Shown here: positions 53,299 to 62,367 of the stretch, in pieces
How positions within the stretch are numbered: the first letter of the stretch is position 1
Layout: the number at the start of each line of letters is the position of its first letter
Source of the DNA: Bacteroidaceae bacterium
GTDB taxonomy: Bacteria; Bacteroidota; Bacteroidia; Bacteroidales; Muribaculaceae
Reading direction: 5' to 3'
Assembly (NCBI GenBank): GCA_021768245.1
Contig: JAETNO010000008.1
Coordinates: forward strand, 1-64,000
Length of the DNA stretch: 64,000 nucleotides
Translations under genes and position numbers: made by a program
The notes under the pieces: generated by a model
What the model saw: the letters and a program-made list of their open reading frames with translations, nothing else
Database searches by the model: none
What the model was told of the DNA's origin: nothing

Positions 53299-54028
53299 GA
53301 AAACGAAGAAGGTCCTGATAAAGGATGGTTTTTGGAAAAAAGATTTATTATGGAAATTGATAAGTTTAATTTTTCTTTTAGCTTTTATTGTAGCCGGGGT
53401 AAAAGGTAATTTTTTCCAGAAAGTGTTGATTCGACTTAATGTCATAGAAAAACCTATGGACCCGGACTACTGGGCTGTCAGGGGATGGACAAATACTTTG
53501 GAACAACTCGGATATGATGCTGATATAGTATTTTTTGGTAACAGTATCACTTATGGAGCGCATTTTAATAAGTATTTTCAAGACCTTGAAGTGGTAAATT
53601 TGGGCTATCCGGGAGATAATATAAAAGGTATGCTGGAAAGATTGCCTCAAATACGTTGTCTTAAGCCTGAGAAAGTTTTTGTCATGGCCGGTATAAATAA
53701 CCGCGGAACGAGCGATGATAAATTTAGGATGCAGTATGCTGAGCTTATAGATAGTCTTTTAACTGTGGTACCGGCCGAATGTATTTATGTTGAATCTATG
53801 CTGCCGGTGAATTATTTTAGGAAGGATCATGACAATGACGATATTGTTCGTCGAAACGGGTATATAAAAACGATTGCCAATAATAAGGGATGTCGTTTCA
53901 TAGATCTTCATTCTGTCTATTCCCGAAATGGGGAACTTCCGGCAGAATTGACAATTGACGGTCTCCATCTTCGTGATGAAGCGTATTCTTTATGGGCTGA
54001 AGCCATACGTCGTTACGTCTATGAGTGA
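53297..54028 (+). CDS. Membrane-anchored SGNH/GDSL-type hydrolase
   Basis: A 243-aa protein with a short basic start and one membrane helix (about residues 17-37). The extracytoplasmic part is an SGNH hydrolase: block I FFGNSITYG (Ser), block III MAGINNRGT (a GxN-type motif) and block V TIDGLHLRDEA with the catalytic Asp-His. It probably removes acyl groups from a sugar or polymer; the substrate is unknown. The gene has no recognisable promoter and is flanked by repeats, between two housekeeping units, consistent with an inserted cassette. Confidence 0.85.
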   Translation: MKTKKVLIKDGFWKKDLLWKLISLIFLLAFIVAGVKGNFFQKVLIRLNVIEKPMDPDYWAVRGWTNTLEQLGYDADIVFFGNSITYGAHFNKYFQDLEVVNLGYPGDNIKGMLERLPQIRCLKPEKVFVMAGINNRGTSDDKFRMQYAELIDSLLTVVPAECIYVESMLPVNYFRKDHDNDDIVRRNGYIKTIANNKGCRFIDLHSVYSRNGELPAELTIDGLHLRDEAYSLWAEAIRRYVYE

Positions 54029-54034
54029 TGACTC

Positions 54035-54080
54035 TAAGAAACTGTTTAAAATTTATGATAAAATTTTAAACAGTTTCTTA
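54035..54080. repeat. 46-bp perfect palindrome
   Basis: TAAGAAACTGTTTAAAATT and its exact reverse complement AATTTTAAACAGTTTCTTA, 19 bp each, are separated by 8 nt. It starts 7 bp after the SGNH stop. A shortened copy of one arm lies at 52974-52993, so the two bracket the SGNH cassette. It could be a small mobile or dispersed element, or the 3' hairpin of the SGNH transcript. No T run follows. Confidence 0.75.
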
Positions 54081-54153
54081 ATATCAGGAGGGTTTAAAAA
54101 GACATATATGATAGTTTGTTATGAATATAAGGTTAGATTTCATTAATTCTCAT

Positions 54154-54161
54154 TATCTTTG
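54154..54161 (+). promoter_or_regulatory. -7 box for the proCBA operon
   Basis: TATCTTTG matches the -7 consensus and ends 26 bp before the proC ATG at 54188. A standard -33 TTG is not obvious. Confidence 0.55.
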
Positions 54162-54187
54162 CAGTTATTTCTTAAGGATTATTGTTT

Positions 54188-54979
54188 ATGAAGGTTTCTA
54201 TAATAGGTGCAGGCGCCATGGGTGGTGCTTTGGCTGAAGGTCTTCTCGAGCGAAGCAGGGAGCAATTTGGATTGTCAGTTTCAAATCCATCGCAAAGTGC
54301 GCTCGATATGTTGGCATCTAAGGGAGCGAAGACCGGCCATGACAACCGGGTGTGTATAAAGGGGGCTGACGTTATAGTTCTTGCGGTTAAACCGTGGATC
54401 GTCCCTGAGGTTATTGCTGAGATTCGTTCTGAAATCGATTACAAGCGTCAGATTGTCGCTGTAATAGCTGCCTCAGTCAGCGGTGATGATTTAAAGGCCT
54501 GGTTTGACAAGGGTAATGGAGAATTGCCACAGATTGTGATATGTATGCCGAATACGGCGATGTCTGTCGGAAAATCCATGACCTTTCTTGTCCCTGTGAA
54601 TATCGCCGGTGGTTCGTCGGCTATATCCGACGTGGCATCCATGTTTAATCTTCTTGGAGAAACAATGACAATCGATGAGCGGTATCTTCCTGCCGCTACT
54701 GCGCTTGCGTCGTGTGGTATAGCATATGCCATGCGTTATGTGCGTGCGGCTGTAGAGGGCGGTGTTGAACTTGGTTTTAAGGCTGATATCGCGCAGAAAA
54801 TGGTGACGCAGACCCTTATCGGAGCCTGTGCTCTCTTGGAACGCCCCGGAGCCCATCCTGAAAGTGAAATAGACAAGGTTACTACCCCCGGTGGGCTTAC
54901 AATCAAGGGATTGAATGAAATGGAACATGCGGGCTTCACGTCGGCTGTGATTAGAGGTCTCAAGGCATGTGTCAAATGA
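54188..54979 (+). CDS. proC: Pyrroline-5-carboxylate reductase
   Basis: A 263-aa NAD(P)H-dependent enzyme for the last step of proline synthesis. The N-terminal dinucleotide site is SIIGAGAMGGALAEG, and the C-terminal family motif is the ATALASCGIAYAMRY to TTPGGLTIKGL region. A TTG at 54182 would add two residues; ATG 54188 is preferred. Its stop overlaps the proB start by ATGA (54976-54979). The order proC-proB-proA groups the whole proline route from glutamate. Confidence 0.95.
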   Translation: MKVSIIGAGAMGGALAEGLLERSREQFGLSVSNPSQSALDMLASKGAKTGHDNRVCIKGADVIVLAVKPWIVPEVIAEIRSEIDYKRQIVAVIAASVSGDDLKAWFDKGNGELPQIVICMPNTAMSVGKSMTFLVPVNIAGGSSAISDVASMFNLLGETMTIDERYLPAATALASCGIAYAMRYVRAAVEGGVELGFKADIAQKMVTQTLIGACALLERPGAHPESEIDKVTTPGGLTIKGLNEMEHAGFTSAVIRGLKACVK

Positions 54980-56067
54980 AAACGTCAGATAATAAACGGA
55001 TGAGAATTGTAGTAAAAGTCGGTAGCAATGTGCTGACACGTCAGGACGGAAAGCCTAATGTTACCAATCTTTCGGCACTTGTTGATCAGGTGGCGTTTTT
55101 GCGTTCTATGGGGCATGAGCTTATACTTGTTTCGAGTGGCGCGGTGGCTTGTGGACGTGGTGCTATAACGCCTTTGCGGCAGCTCGACAGCGTGGAGCAA
55201 CGTCAGCTGTTTTCATCTATAGGCCAAATACGTCTGATAAATCTATATAACAGTCTGTTTGGGGAGTATGGCTATGTGGTAGGTCAGGTGTTGACTCAGA
55301 AAGAGAATTTTTCATCGCGCACGTCCTACCTTAATCAGCGTGCATGTATGCAGATTATGCTTGAAAACGGGGTAATCCCGATTGTCAATGAGAATGACAC
55401 GGCAAGTCTCACGGAACTGATGTTTACCGATAACGACGAGCTTTCAGGTCTTATAGCAGCGATGATGGATGCCGATATGCTCGTGATTCTTTCGAATGTC
55501 GATGGAATTTATGATGGTAATCCGGCAGACCCGGAGTCGCGTTTGATAGCGCGTGTGGAGGCCGGTGAAGATGTCAGCTCTCATGTCGTAGCCGCTAAAA
55601 GTGGATTCGGCAGAGGAGGAATGGGTACTAAATGTGGAATCGCACGCAAACTTTCCGAAGAGGGAGTCACGGTGTGTATAGCACGTGGTGATAGGCCAAA
55701 TGTTCTTGTCGACCTCGTGACGAAACCCGAAGAGACTCCTCATACTGTTTTTGAACCGCGTCCTGAACCTATCAGCAATATAAAAAGGTGGATTGCACAT
55801 AGCGGCAGTTTCGCTAAAGGCGTGATAGTGGTAAACAATAATGCAGCCAAGGCATTGCGTAGTGACAATGCGGTGAGTCTTCTGCCGATTGGTGTGACTT
55901 CTGCCGAAGGTGAATGGGAGGAGGGTGACATCGTGACGTTGCGCTCGGTGTCCGGGGAAGTAATCGGTGTCGGACGGGCATCTGTCGGAAGCGATGAGGT
56001 CACAGGTATGATTGGTATGCGTGGTGGACGCCCGGTGGTTCACTATGATTATCTTTTCATAGAATAG
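54976..56067 (+). CDS. proB: Glutamate 5-kinase
   Basis: A 363-aa amino acid kinase that phosphorylates glutamate, the first and usually feedback-controlled step in proline synthesis. The N-terminus carries VVKVGSNVLTRQDG and LVSSGAVACGRG; the C-terminal PUA domain is about residues 275-355. An upstream ATG (54967) would add MCQ, but the overlap with the proC stop at 54976-54979 supports ATG 54976. Confidence 0.94.
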   Translation: MKTSDNKRMRIVVKVGSNVLTRQDGKPNVTNLSALVDQVAFLRSMGHELILVSSGAVACGRGAITPLRQLDSVEQRQLFSSIGQIRLINLYNSLFGEYGYVVGQVLTQKENFSSRTSYLNQRACMQIMLENGVIPIVNENDTASLTELMFTDNDELSGLIAAMMDADMLVILSNVDGIYDGNPADPESRLIARVEAGEDVSSHVVAAKSGFGRGGMGTKCGIARKLSEEGVTVCIARGDRPNVLVDLVTKPEETPHTVFEPRPEPISNIKRWIAHSGSFAKGVIVVNNNAAKALRSDNAVSLLPIGVTSAEGEWEEGDIVTLRSVSGEVIGVGRASVGSDEVTGMIGMRGGRPVVHYDYLFIE

Positions 56068-56088
56068 GCATACGTAAAAATTGATTTT

Positions 56089-57336
56089 ATGACTCTTGAC
56101 AATATATTTCAAAAAGTGAAAACGGCATCTCGCCGTTTGAGTCGTATGTCAGATGAGAAGCGTGCGGAAGTCCTTTTGAAATTGGCTGACGCAATCGATT
56201 CTTCTCATGCTGAACTTTTGAGTGCTAATGATAAGGATTTGCGTAGGATGGACAGGGACAATCCTCTCTACGACAGGCTTCAGCTGACTCCTGAACGGCT
56301 TTCGTCGATAGCTTGCGACGTGCGCCATGTAGCGGCTCTTCCTTCGCCGGTAGGTGAGATTATTGAGGAACGTAATCTTGAGTCCGGGCTTCATTTACGG
56401 CGTGTAAGAGTGCCATTCGGGGTAATAGGTGTGATATATGAGGCCCGTCCGAATGTGACTTTCGATGTGTTTTCCTTATGTTTCCGCAGCGGTAATGCTT
56501 GCATTTTGAAAGGTGGACGTGATGCGGAAGATTCGAATAAGGCTATAGTGGACCTTATACATGGTGTATTGGCTGAATGTGGAGTAGACACGGATATCGT
56601 GGCTTTGCTTCCGTCGACTCATGAAGCGACTGCTGCCCTGCTTAACGCTGTGGGCTATGTGGATGTATGCATCCCTCGTGGCGGACGTCGTCTTATTGAC
56701 TTCGTGCGCGATAATGCCCGTGTTCCCGTGATTGAAACCGGAGCGGGAGTTGTGAGTGCCTATTTCGATAAATCAGCTGATTTAGAAATGGGACGAAACA
56801 TCATAAGCAATGCCAAGACGCGCAGGGTTAGTGTCTGCAATGCGCTTGATACGTTGTTGATACATCGTGACCGTTTGAATGACCTTCCCTCCCTTTGCTC
56901 TAAGTTGGCGGATAAGAACGTAGAGATTCATGCGGACATTGAATCGAAGGCTGCGCTTGAAGGCCTGTATCCCGAAAGTCTCCTTGTAGAGGCTGATTCC
57001 GAAACTTATGCAACGGAATGGATGGACTATAAAATGGGCATCAAGACAGTAGGTAGTCTTGATGAGGCTATCGAACATATATCGCAATATGGTTCAGGGC
57101 ATAGCGAATGTATCATAACCGCTGAGATGGACGCTGCTGAAAGGTTTCAGGCTGAGGTTGATGCGGCTTGCGTCTACGTCAATGCCCCTACGAGTTTCAC
57201 AGATGGAGCGCAGTTCGGACTTGGGGCCGAAATCGGTATCAGCACACAGAAACTCGGGCCAAGGGGGCCTATGGGGTTACGTGAGATAACCACGTATCGG
57301 TACTTTATCGACGGACACGGGGAGATGCGGCCATAA
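56089..57336 (+). CDS. proA: Gamma-glutamyl phosphate reductase
   Basis: A 415-aa NADPH-dependent aldehyde-dehydrogenase-type enzyme that reduces gamma-glutamyl phosphate to glutamate semialdehyde. The active-site Cys is in RRVSVCNALDTLL; the family motifs GVIYEARPNVTFDV and CILKGGRDAEDSNKA are visible. It starts 21 bp after proB, completing the operon. Confidence 0.95.
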   Translation: MTLDNIFQKVKTASRRLSRMSDEKRAEVLLKLADAIDSSHAELLSANDKDLRRMDRDNPLYDRLQLTPERLSSIACDVRHVAALPSPVGEIIEERNLESGLHLRRVRVPFGVIGVIYEARPNVTFDVFSLCFRSGNACILKGGRDAEDSNKAIVDLIHGVLAECGVDTDIVALLPSTHEATAALLNAVGYVDVCIPRGGRRLIDFVRDNARVPVIETGAGVVSAYFDKSADLEMGRNIISNAKTRRVSVCNALDTLLIHRDRLNDLPSLCSKLADKNVEIHADIESKAALEGLYPESLLVEADSETYATEWMDYKMGIKTVGSLDEAIEHISQYGSGHSECIITAEMDAAERFQAEVDAACVYVNAPTSFTDGAQFGLGAEIGISTQKLGPRGPMGLREITTYRYFIDGHGEMRP

Positions 57337-57360
57337 CAGCTTGCCTCAGGAGGTTTTCAG

Positions 57361-57402
57361 GGTCTGATGGAGCTTACTCTTGCAGAGTTATGCCCATCAG
57401 AC
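57361..57402. terminator. Possible hairpin between convergent genes
   Basis: GGTCTGATGG and CCATCAGACC form a 10-bp stem around a 22-nt loop. It lies between the convergent proA and the DUF4450-like gene and overlaps the end of the latter. The tail is not T-rich, so it may be a weak terminator. Confidence 0.35.
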
Positions 57403-60343
57403 CTATTACTATATCATTTGACAAAGTGCGCAGTTTTAATGATTTCAGCTGTTTTGTCGGATTTAATGGCATTTTAAGCATTTGCGCGGCACCACCTGGG
57501 ATAGGACGTCCATAAACTTCTTTTATACCGAGGGCCTCTCCAAAGTCACGGCTCACCATTCCTGAGCCTAAAGCTATGCGGTAGGGGCGGGGATTCGTTG
57601 TGAAGAAGGCATTTCCGTCAATGAAATAGTCCTGTTCAATCGGGCACCAATTGTCGGGATTCACAAGTCGAAGTGAGTCCGACGTCCCGTCGGTATAATT
57701 TACGGTTATTATGCCATTGTCAATCCTGCTTTGCATATGGTTGGTGGAGCCAGCCATCAGGAGATAGGCACTTGAGGCTTTACCCTTGAGTGGCATCTCT
57801 ATGCTATCGGGGTAATTGTCCCAAAGGGAGGTGTAGATTATGTTTGTGCCTTTTGACGGTGTTTGGAATGGAACTCCGGCTACTTGGAATTCATCGTTCA
57901 CGATGAGGGAGCGGAACACCGAATCATTGACTTCTGCTGTGAGCGTAGGGTGGCACCATTCTCCAATTCCCTGCACGGGTATCTGTAGGGTGGTGTAAGG
58001 TGAACGGGGAGAAAGATAACGATTCCTGTATATGTCGTCGACATTGGAGTTGAAAAGTCTGCTTATATTGACCTTGGTGAACTTGCCGTTGGCGGAGGGT
58101 TCTTCAAGTCCGTATTCAGCAGCATCGACCGTATGCCTGAAGTTTGTAGGCATGGATTCCTGCTGAAGTTTTTGAGTGTCAATGGTTATAACCTGATGTT
58201 TCGCATCAGAGCCTTCGACGTCGCGGTATTTTCCTTCTCCGAGATTTTGGCGGATAACAATTTTTAGTGGACGTGTGAAATTCTGCGTGACCTCGAATAC
58301 ATCTTTAGAATCCTGACGTTTGTAGCTGTATGTTATATACGGTGTCTGGATTGACGCGCTATCCCATTCTTGAGGAAATCCGGGGCGGATTATGCATTGT
58401 CTATTCAGAGCGTCGGGTGTGACCCCGAAAAGTCCTTGTATCAGAGTGCGGGATGATATGCCTATGCAGTCGCCGAAATCGCGGTAACATTCTCCACGGG
58501 CTGCGTCGTAAAAACTGAGCTGTCCGAAATTGGCCGGACTGTCTCCAAGATACATCTGATCCATGATATTCGCTTTCATAAGGTTGAATCCTGCATCAGG
58601 CCGTCCCGCTTCAAAAAAAGACAGTGCGGTGTGCATCACTTCTGCTGCCGCGACATTGTTTATGCTCCAGGAATATGGAAGCCAGTTGGATGTGGAGATA
58701 GTTGAGCCATATTGTTTGCCGTCGGCTATTACGGGAATATGCGGTATTTCATTGTCAACATATCGCGTCGCCCGATAGAATTGCTCAGGAGTGCCGGCTC
58801 CGCAGTCGATAGGAGTATATACCGACCATACGGCTGCACTTTTATGTTTACGTTTAAGCCCCATCATATCTTCATATTCCACCCAATGGCCTTCTTTTTC
58901 AAGCCATAGCCGACTGTTCATCGCATTGATTATTTTCTCCGCTTCCTCACGATATGGCTTGCTGTCCTCTCCGATGATTTCTGCGATGCGCGCCGCAAGT
59001 TTGTTGCATCGATAGTTATAGGCCGAAGAGTGAGTGACCGCCCCGCTGTTGTAGTACAGGGCATCGCTTGCCCATATGCAGCAATATGCATCATAGAGCC
59101 CGTCATTATCAGGGTCGTAGTTGCGTTTTTCCCATTCGATATGAGCCGTTATGACCGGCCACATTTTACGCATATATGCTGTGTCCGCATCATAGTTGAA
59201 ATGCCATAGCAGTTCATCGATATAATTGAGGTTCATATCGTAGTGGTGCATCTGGTTGTCGCGCTCGGGATTTCGGCAGATATAACCGTTGCTGTACATC
59301 TGTGTACCCCATTTTTTCTCGGCTCTCGCAAGGTTCAGCAGTGAATCCTGTGATGGATGGGGGATAATCGGCTCTACATTTCTGACTTGACTTTTGGCAT
59401 AGGCGTCGAAATGGGAGATAGCCCTGTCGTTCCATCCCAGTACATCGCCGAGATAGCCGGCACGCCATCCGGCCAAAGGCATGCGCCATCCGATGCATCC
59501 GTGAAGCCATGTCTTTCCGTCCCAATTGCCTTCGGCTGCCATTACGAGTGCTCCGCCAAGTGAATTTATATAAGCGTCAGGTGTGTTGAATACGATTCGG
59601 GAAGCTGTCTCGCGATTGCGTTTGTCTGTTTGTGAGAATAATTCAGCCGCATTGATGGATTCCAATTTCCCTATTTCAGAACGGTCCATATAGAAATAGC
59701 TGTCTCCATCAGCATCCCATTCTGAAGTCTGAAGCCCTGATTCATCGGGGGCGGCTTCAAAACAACCTGGCCTCTCGGCTCCCATGTCTCCATTTCTCAG
59801 CAGTTTGGTCGCCGCGATATCGCATACAAGCGCTTTTATTTTCAATGGCTTGTCGAACCCTTCGGCATTGAACTTCCATATGGCCCCTTCGCTGTCTGTC
59901 AAGGCTACTGCTGCAATTCGCAGTTTTCCCTCACCCCACTCTTCGGCAGTTATTTCGTAACGACGTGAACCGTCTGCATAACGGGCCTCGCAATTTCCTG
60001 TGGTTTCAAGTGGATATTCATGGCCATCGTAAATGACTCTGAAGCGGATGTTGCGATGTCCGTTTTTCTTGAATATTGCAAAAATAGGGCGGTCGCTTGT
60101 CTCTATTCGGTAGTCGGTATACCCTCCGTAGAGAGCCCTTGTATAACGGTTTTTGCCATTGATACATACGAAATCATTACCCTCCGGATAATACTGGAGG
60201 GTGCGGGTGGAACCGCGTTTTTCATCATTATACGAGCGGGATTCGATGAAATCGCCTACTTTTACGGGTGTCTGTGCAGTCGATGAAACGGAGATTGTTA
60301 ATGCAATGAATAGTTTGGTCAAACTATGGAATACGATTCTCAT
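57374..60343 (-). CDS. DUF4450-like putative six-hairpin glycosidase
   Basis: A 989-aa exported protein with a signal peptide (about residues 1-23). The middle holds features of an (alpha/alpha)6-barrel glycosidase: WLHGCIGWRMPLAGWRAGY, YNSGAVTHSSAYNYRCNKLA and QYGSTISTSNWLPYSWSIN. The whole resembles the DUF4450 family of Bacteroidetes. N- and C-terminal parts are beta-rich, as in multi-domain polysaccharide enzymes. I cannot assign a catalytic residue or substrate. A nearby GH28 gene (62368-63696) may share a plant-polysaccharide role. No paired SusC/SusD genes are present in the window. Confidence 0.65.
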   Translation of the reverse strand: MRIVFHSLTKLFIALTISVSSTAQTPVKVGDFIESRSYNDEKRGSTRTLQYYPEGNDFVCINGKNRYTRALYGGYTDYRIETSDRPIFAIFKKNGHRNIRFRVIYDGHEYPLETTGNCEARYADGSRRYEITAEEWGEGKLRIAAVALTDSEGAIWKFNAEGFDKPLKIKALVCDIAATKLLRNGDMGAERPGCFEAAPDESGLQTSEWDADGDSYFYMDRSEIGKLESINAAELFSQTDKRNRETASRIVFNTPDAYINSLGGALVMAAEGNWDGKTWLHGCIGWRMPLAGWRAGYLGDVLGWNDRAISHFDAYAKSQVRNVEPIIPHPSQDSLLNLARAEKKWGTQMYSNGYICRNPERDNQMHHYDMNLNYIDELLWHFNYDADTAYMRKMWPVITAHIEWEKRNYDPDNDGLYDAYCCIWASDALYYNSGAVTHSSAYNYRCNKLAARIAEIIGEDSKPYREEAEKIINAMNSRLWLEKEGHWVEYEDMMGLKRKHKSAAVWSVYTPIDCGAGTPEQFYRATRYVDNEIPHIPVIADGKQYGSTISTSNWLPYSWSINNVAAAEVMHTALSFFEAGRPDAGFNLMKANIMDQMYLGDSPANFGQLSFYDAARGECYRDFGDCIGISSRTLIQGLFGVTPDALNRQCIIRPGFPQEWDSASIQTPYITYSYKRQDSKDVFEVTQNFTRPLKIVIRQNLGEGKYRDVEGSDAKHQVITIDTQKLQQESMPTNFRHTVDAAEYGLEEPSANGKFTKVNISRLFNSNVDDIYRNRYLSPRSPYTTLQIPVQGIGEWCHPTLTAEVNDSVFRSLIVNDEFQVAGVPFQTPSKGTNIIYTSLWDNYPDSIEMPLKGKASSAYLLMAGSTNHMQSRIDNGIITVNYTDGTSDSLRLVNPDNWCPIEQDYFIDGNAFFTTNPRPYRIALGSGMVSRDFGEALGIKEVYGRPIPGGAAQMLKMPLNPTKQLKSLKLRTLSNDIVIGLMGITLQE

Positions 60344-60384
60344 GGTTAAAATGGTAAAAGATTCTGCGCACGCATATTAAAAGC

Positions 60385-60411
60385 AAGACCCGCTGGTCGG
60401 AAGCGGGTCTT
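60385..60411 (-). terminator. Terminator of tRNA-Ser
   Basis: AAGACCCGCT and AGCGGGTCTT form a perfect 10-bp stem with a 7-nt loop. On the minus strand it is followed by GCTTTTAAT. It lies just beyond the 3' end of the tRNA gene. Confidence 0.75.
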
Positions 60412-60421
60412 ATTATGGTTT

Positions 60422-60511
60422 TGGCGGAGAGGACGAGATTCGAACTCGTGGTAGGATTGCTCCTACGTCAGTTTAGCAAACTGGTGGTTTCAGCCACTCA
60501 CCCACCTCTCC
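60422..60511 (-). tRNA. tRNA-Ser (anticodon GCT)
   Basis: Reading the minus strand, the 90-nt gene starts GGAGAGG and ends CCTCTCC plus a G and an encoded CCA. The anticodon loop TTGCTAA gives GCT, decoding AGC/AGU serine codons. A long variable arm (GTAGGA, loop GCAA, TCCTAC) is the class II hallmark of tRNA-Ser. The T arm is ACGAG-TTCGAAT-CTCGT. A full promoter precedes it and a terminator follows. Confidence 0.95.
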
Positions 60512-60540
60512 TGAAGTGTCGTGCTTTCTGAAAAGCTTTG

Positions 60541-60572
60541 CAAAATTAGTGCTTTTATTTGATGTTTCCAAA
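60541..60572 (-). promoter_or_regulatory. Promoter of tRNA-Ser
   Basis: The minus-strand -7 TAATTTTG (plus strand CAAAATTA, 60541-60548) and -33 TTTG (CAAA, 60569-60572) are 20 bp apart. The box lies 30 bp upstream of the tRNA 5' end. Confidence 0.75.
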
Positions 60573-60694
60573 TATTTTGGATGAAATTTGAGCTTTAACT
60601 TTTTATAAGGCTATTTATAAGACCTTTGAGTGGCATTTAATATTTGGATTTGTTATTCTTTGAAAAGAATTGTAATTTTTAAGAACTGTTTGTT

Positions 60695-61147
60695 ATGAAA
60701 AAATTATTATCTGTGCTTTTAATGTGTGTCCTATGTTGCGGTGCGGCTTCGGCATTTATATTCGACAAATATACCTTGAATCGTGAGGATTTGCCTGAAG
60801 AAGCCCGTGATTTTCTTACGGAATATTTTCCTAAAGCCAAAGTTGGTATGATTAAAGTGGATAAGCATCTTTTAAAGAAGACCGACTATGATGTAAGGCT
60901 TGTCAATGGGACAACAGTGGAATTTTCCAATGCCGGAAAATGGACATCTGTCGATTGCAAGACGCGCGAGGTTCCTGCCGGGATTGTTCCTAAGACGATT
61001 GTCCGTTATGTTTCAAAAAACTATTCCGATGTGAAAATCGTAAGCATAAAGAAAAAATCGGGGAACTATATAATAGGCCTTTCCGATGGCGTTGATTTGA
61101 AGTTTAATCTTTTAGGGCAGTTTAAGGGTGTTCATATGGATAATTAG
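60695..61147 (+). CDS. PepSY-like periplasmic protein
   Basis: A 150-aa exported protein with a signal peptide (about residues 1-20, ending AASAF). The rest has two PepSY-like repeats (LPEEARDFLTEYFPKAKVGMIKVDKH and VPKTIVRYVSKNYSDVKIVSI quoted in part), the DUF2874 type. The function of such proteins is unknown; inhibition of proteases is a proposal for related folds. Its stop overlaps the stop of the convergent AI-2E gene (61144-61147). Confidence 0.85.
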   Translation: MKKLLSVLLMCVLCCGAASAFIFDKYTLNREDLPEEARDFLTEYFPKAKVGMIKVDKHLLKKTDYDVRLVNGTTVEFSNAGKWTSVDCKTREVPAGIVPKTIVRYVSKNYSDVKIVSIKKKSGNYIIGLSDGVDLKFNLLGQFKGVHMDN

Positions 61148-62217
61148 TCCTTATTGTCGCGGTTTATGATATATTCTTCATAGTATGCGAGCAGTAAAGT
61201 GGTTAGCGGTAGGGCTATTATCATTCCGATAAGGCCGAGGAGCGTGCCCCATACGGAGAGTGAGAGAAGTATGATTGCCGGGTTCAGGCCCATGGCTTTG
61301 CCCATTATTTTAGGAGTGAGTATATAGTCGCAGATACATTGGCTGACAACATACACGAGCAGGCACTTGCCGAATTCAGACCAAAATGAGAATTCTCCTC
61401 CCATCGAAGCTATTGCGCATACAAAAGCCACGGGGATGAGGGTGATATATTGGAAATAGGGAATCATGTAGAGGATTCCCACGAGGATTCCGAGCACTAT
61501 TGCCAGTGGTATGCCGACGATGGAGAACCCTATACAGTAGAATACCGCCGCGCAGAGGGCGAGGACGGCCTGCCCGCGGAAATAGCGGTTCATGCTGCCT
61601 TTGATGTCATTGCCTACGCGTGCAGCCATCGGGCGATACTTAGGTGGAACAAGTTTCCCGAATCCGCGCATCAGTTGGCGGTAGTCAAGGAGTATGAATA
61701 TGACATATATAAATGTGAGAAACCATTCAAGGGTGTGGATAAGAAATTCGACTGAGGCCGTAATCAGTGAGGTGCCTTTTGAAATCAGGGTCTCCATGCG
61801 CTGACCGTCAAGGAGTTTCTTCATCATGTCATCGTCAAAATAGCCTACGATATAATCATGAATCTCTTTCGGGATGAATGGCAGCGTCTTGTTGTGGGCG
61901 GCATAGTCCTTTATCATTAGTCCCATCTCATGGATTTCTTTGATTATGGAAGGAATGAAGAAATAGCATAGTCCTACGATTATTGCTGTCACCTCGGCAA
62001 GAGTGAGAAATATGGATACAATCCTCCATTTCAGATGCAGTTTTTTTAGATTGAACTCTACGAGTGGTTCAAGGATATATGAGATAAGGCATGCAAGGCA
62101 GAAGGGAAGCAGCACATTGCGCAGCGTGTTGATTAGCCACACCGCTCCGACGATAAAGCCGGCAGTGATGATGTAGCGGACCACCCGGTCAAAGGTGTAT
62201 GGATGTGATGCATGCAT
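61144..62217 (-). CDS. AI-2E family (PerM-type) transporter
   Basis: A 357-aa membrane protein with about eight helices, matching the AI-2 exporter/PerM family (YIITAGFIVGAVWLINTLRN start, VLGILVGILYMIPYFQYIT, GLIGMIIALPLTTLL). The family includes a putative autoinducer-2 exporter, but the substrate is not proven for most members. It is convergent with and overlaps the PepSY-like gene, and divergent from the GH28 gene with 150 bp between. Confidence 0.92.
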   Translation of the reverse strand: MHASHPYTFDRVVRYIITAGFIVGAVWLINTLRNVLLPFCLACLISYILEPLVEFNLKKLHLKWRIVSIFLTLAEVTAIIVGLCYFFIPSIIKEIHEMGLMIKDYAAHNKTLPFIPKEIHDYIVGYFDDDMMKKLLDGQRMETLISKGTSLITASVEFLIHTLEWFLTFIYVIFILLDYRQLMRGFGKLVPPKYRPMAARVGNDIKGSMNRYFRGQAVLALCAAVFYCIGFSIVGIPLAIVLGILVGILYMIPYFQYITLIPVAFVCAIASMGGEFSFWSEFGKCLLVYVVSQCICDYILTPKIMGKAMGLNPAIILLSLSVWGTLLGLIGMIIALPLTTLLLAYYEEYIINRDNKD

Positions 62218-62325
62218 GATGAATAATCAAAAAGAGTGTTTATTTATTATAATTGCAATTAAAGTGAAAAAGTTTGAATCCATGATGTGATTAGGTTATT
62301 TATGTATAATATCACGAAAAAATTG

Positions 62326-62333
62326 TAACTTTG
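62326..62333 (+). promoter_or_regulatory. -7 box for the GH28 gene
   Basis: TAACTTTG is an exact -7 match ending 34 bp before the ATG at 62368. A -33 TTG is not obvious at 19-21 bp. Confidence 0.6.
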
Positions 62334-62367
62334 CACCGTCTTATCTCTAATAACCATAATTATTATC

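Noticed and set aside
53955..54146. 63-codon frame overlapping the end of the SGNH gene and the palindrome
   Set aside because: It lies in another frame of the SGNH gene and passes through the palindrome, so it is probably not translated.
57361..57402. Strong terminator for the convergent proA and DUF4450-like genes
   Set aside because: The 22-nt loop and lack of a T run make it weak, so it is listed only with low confidence.
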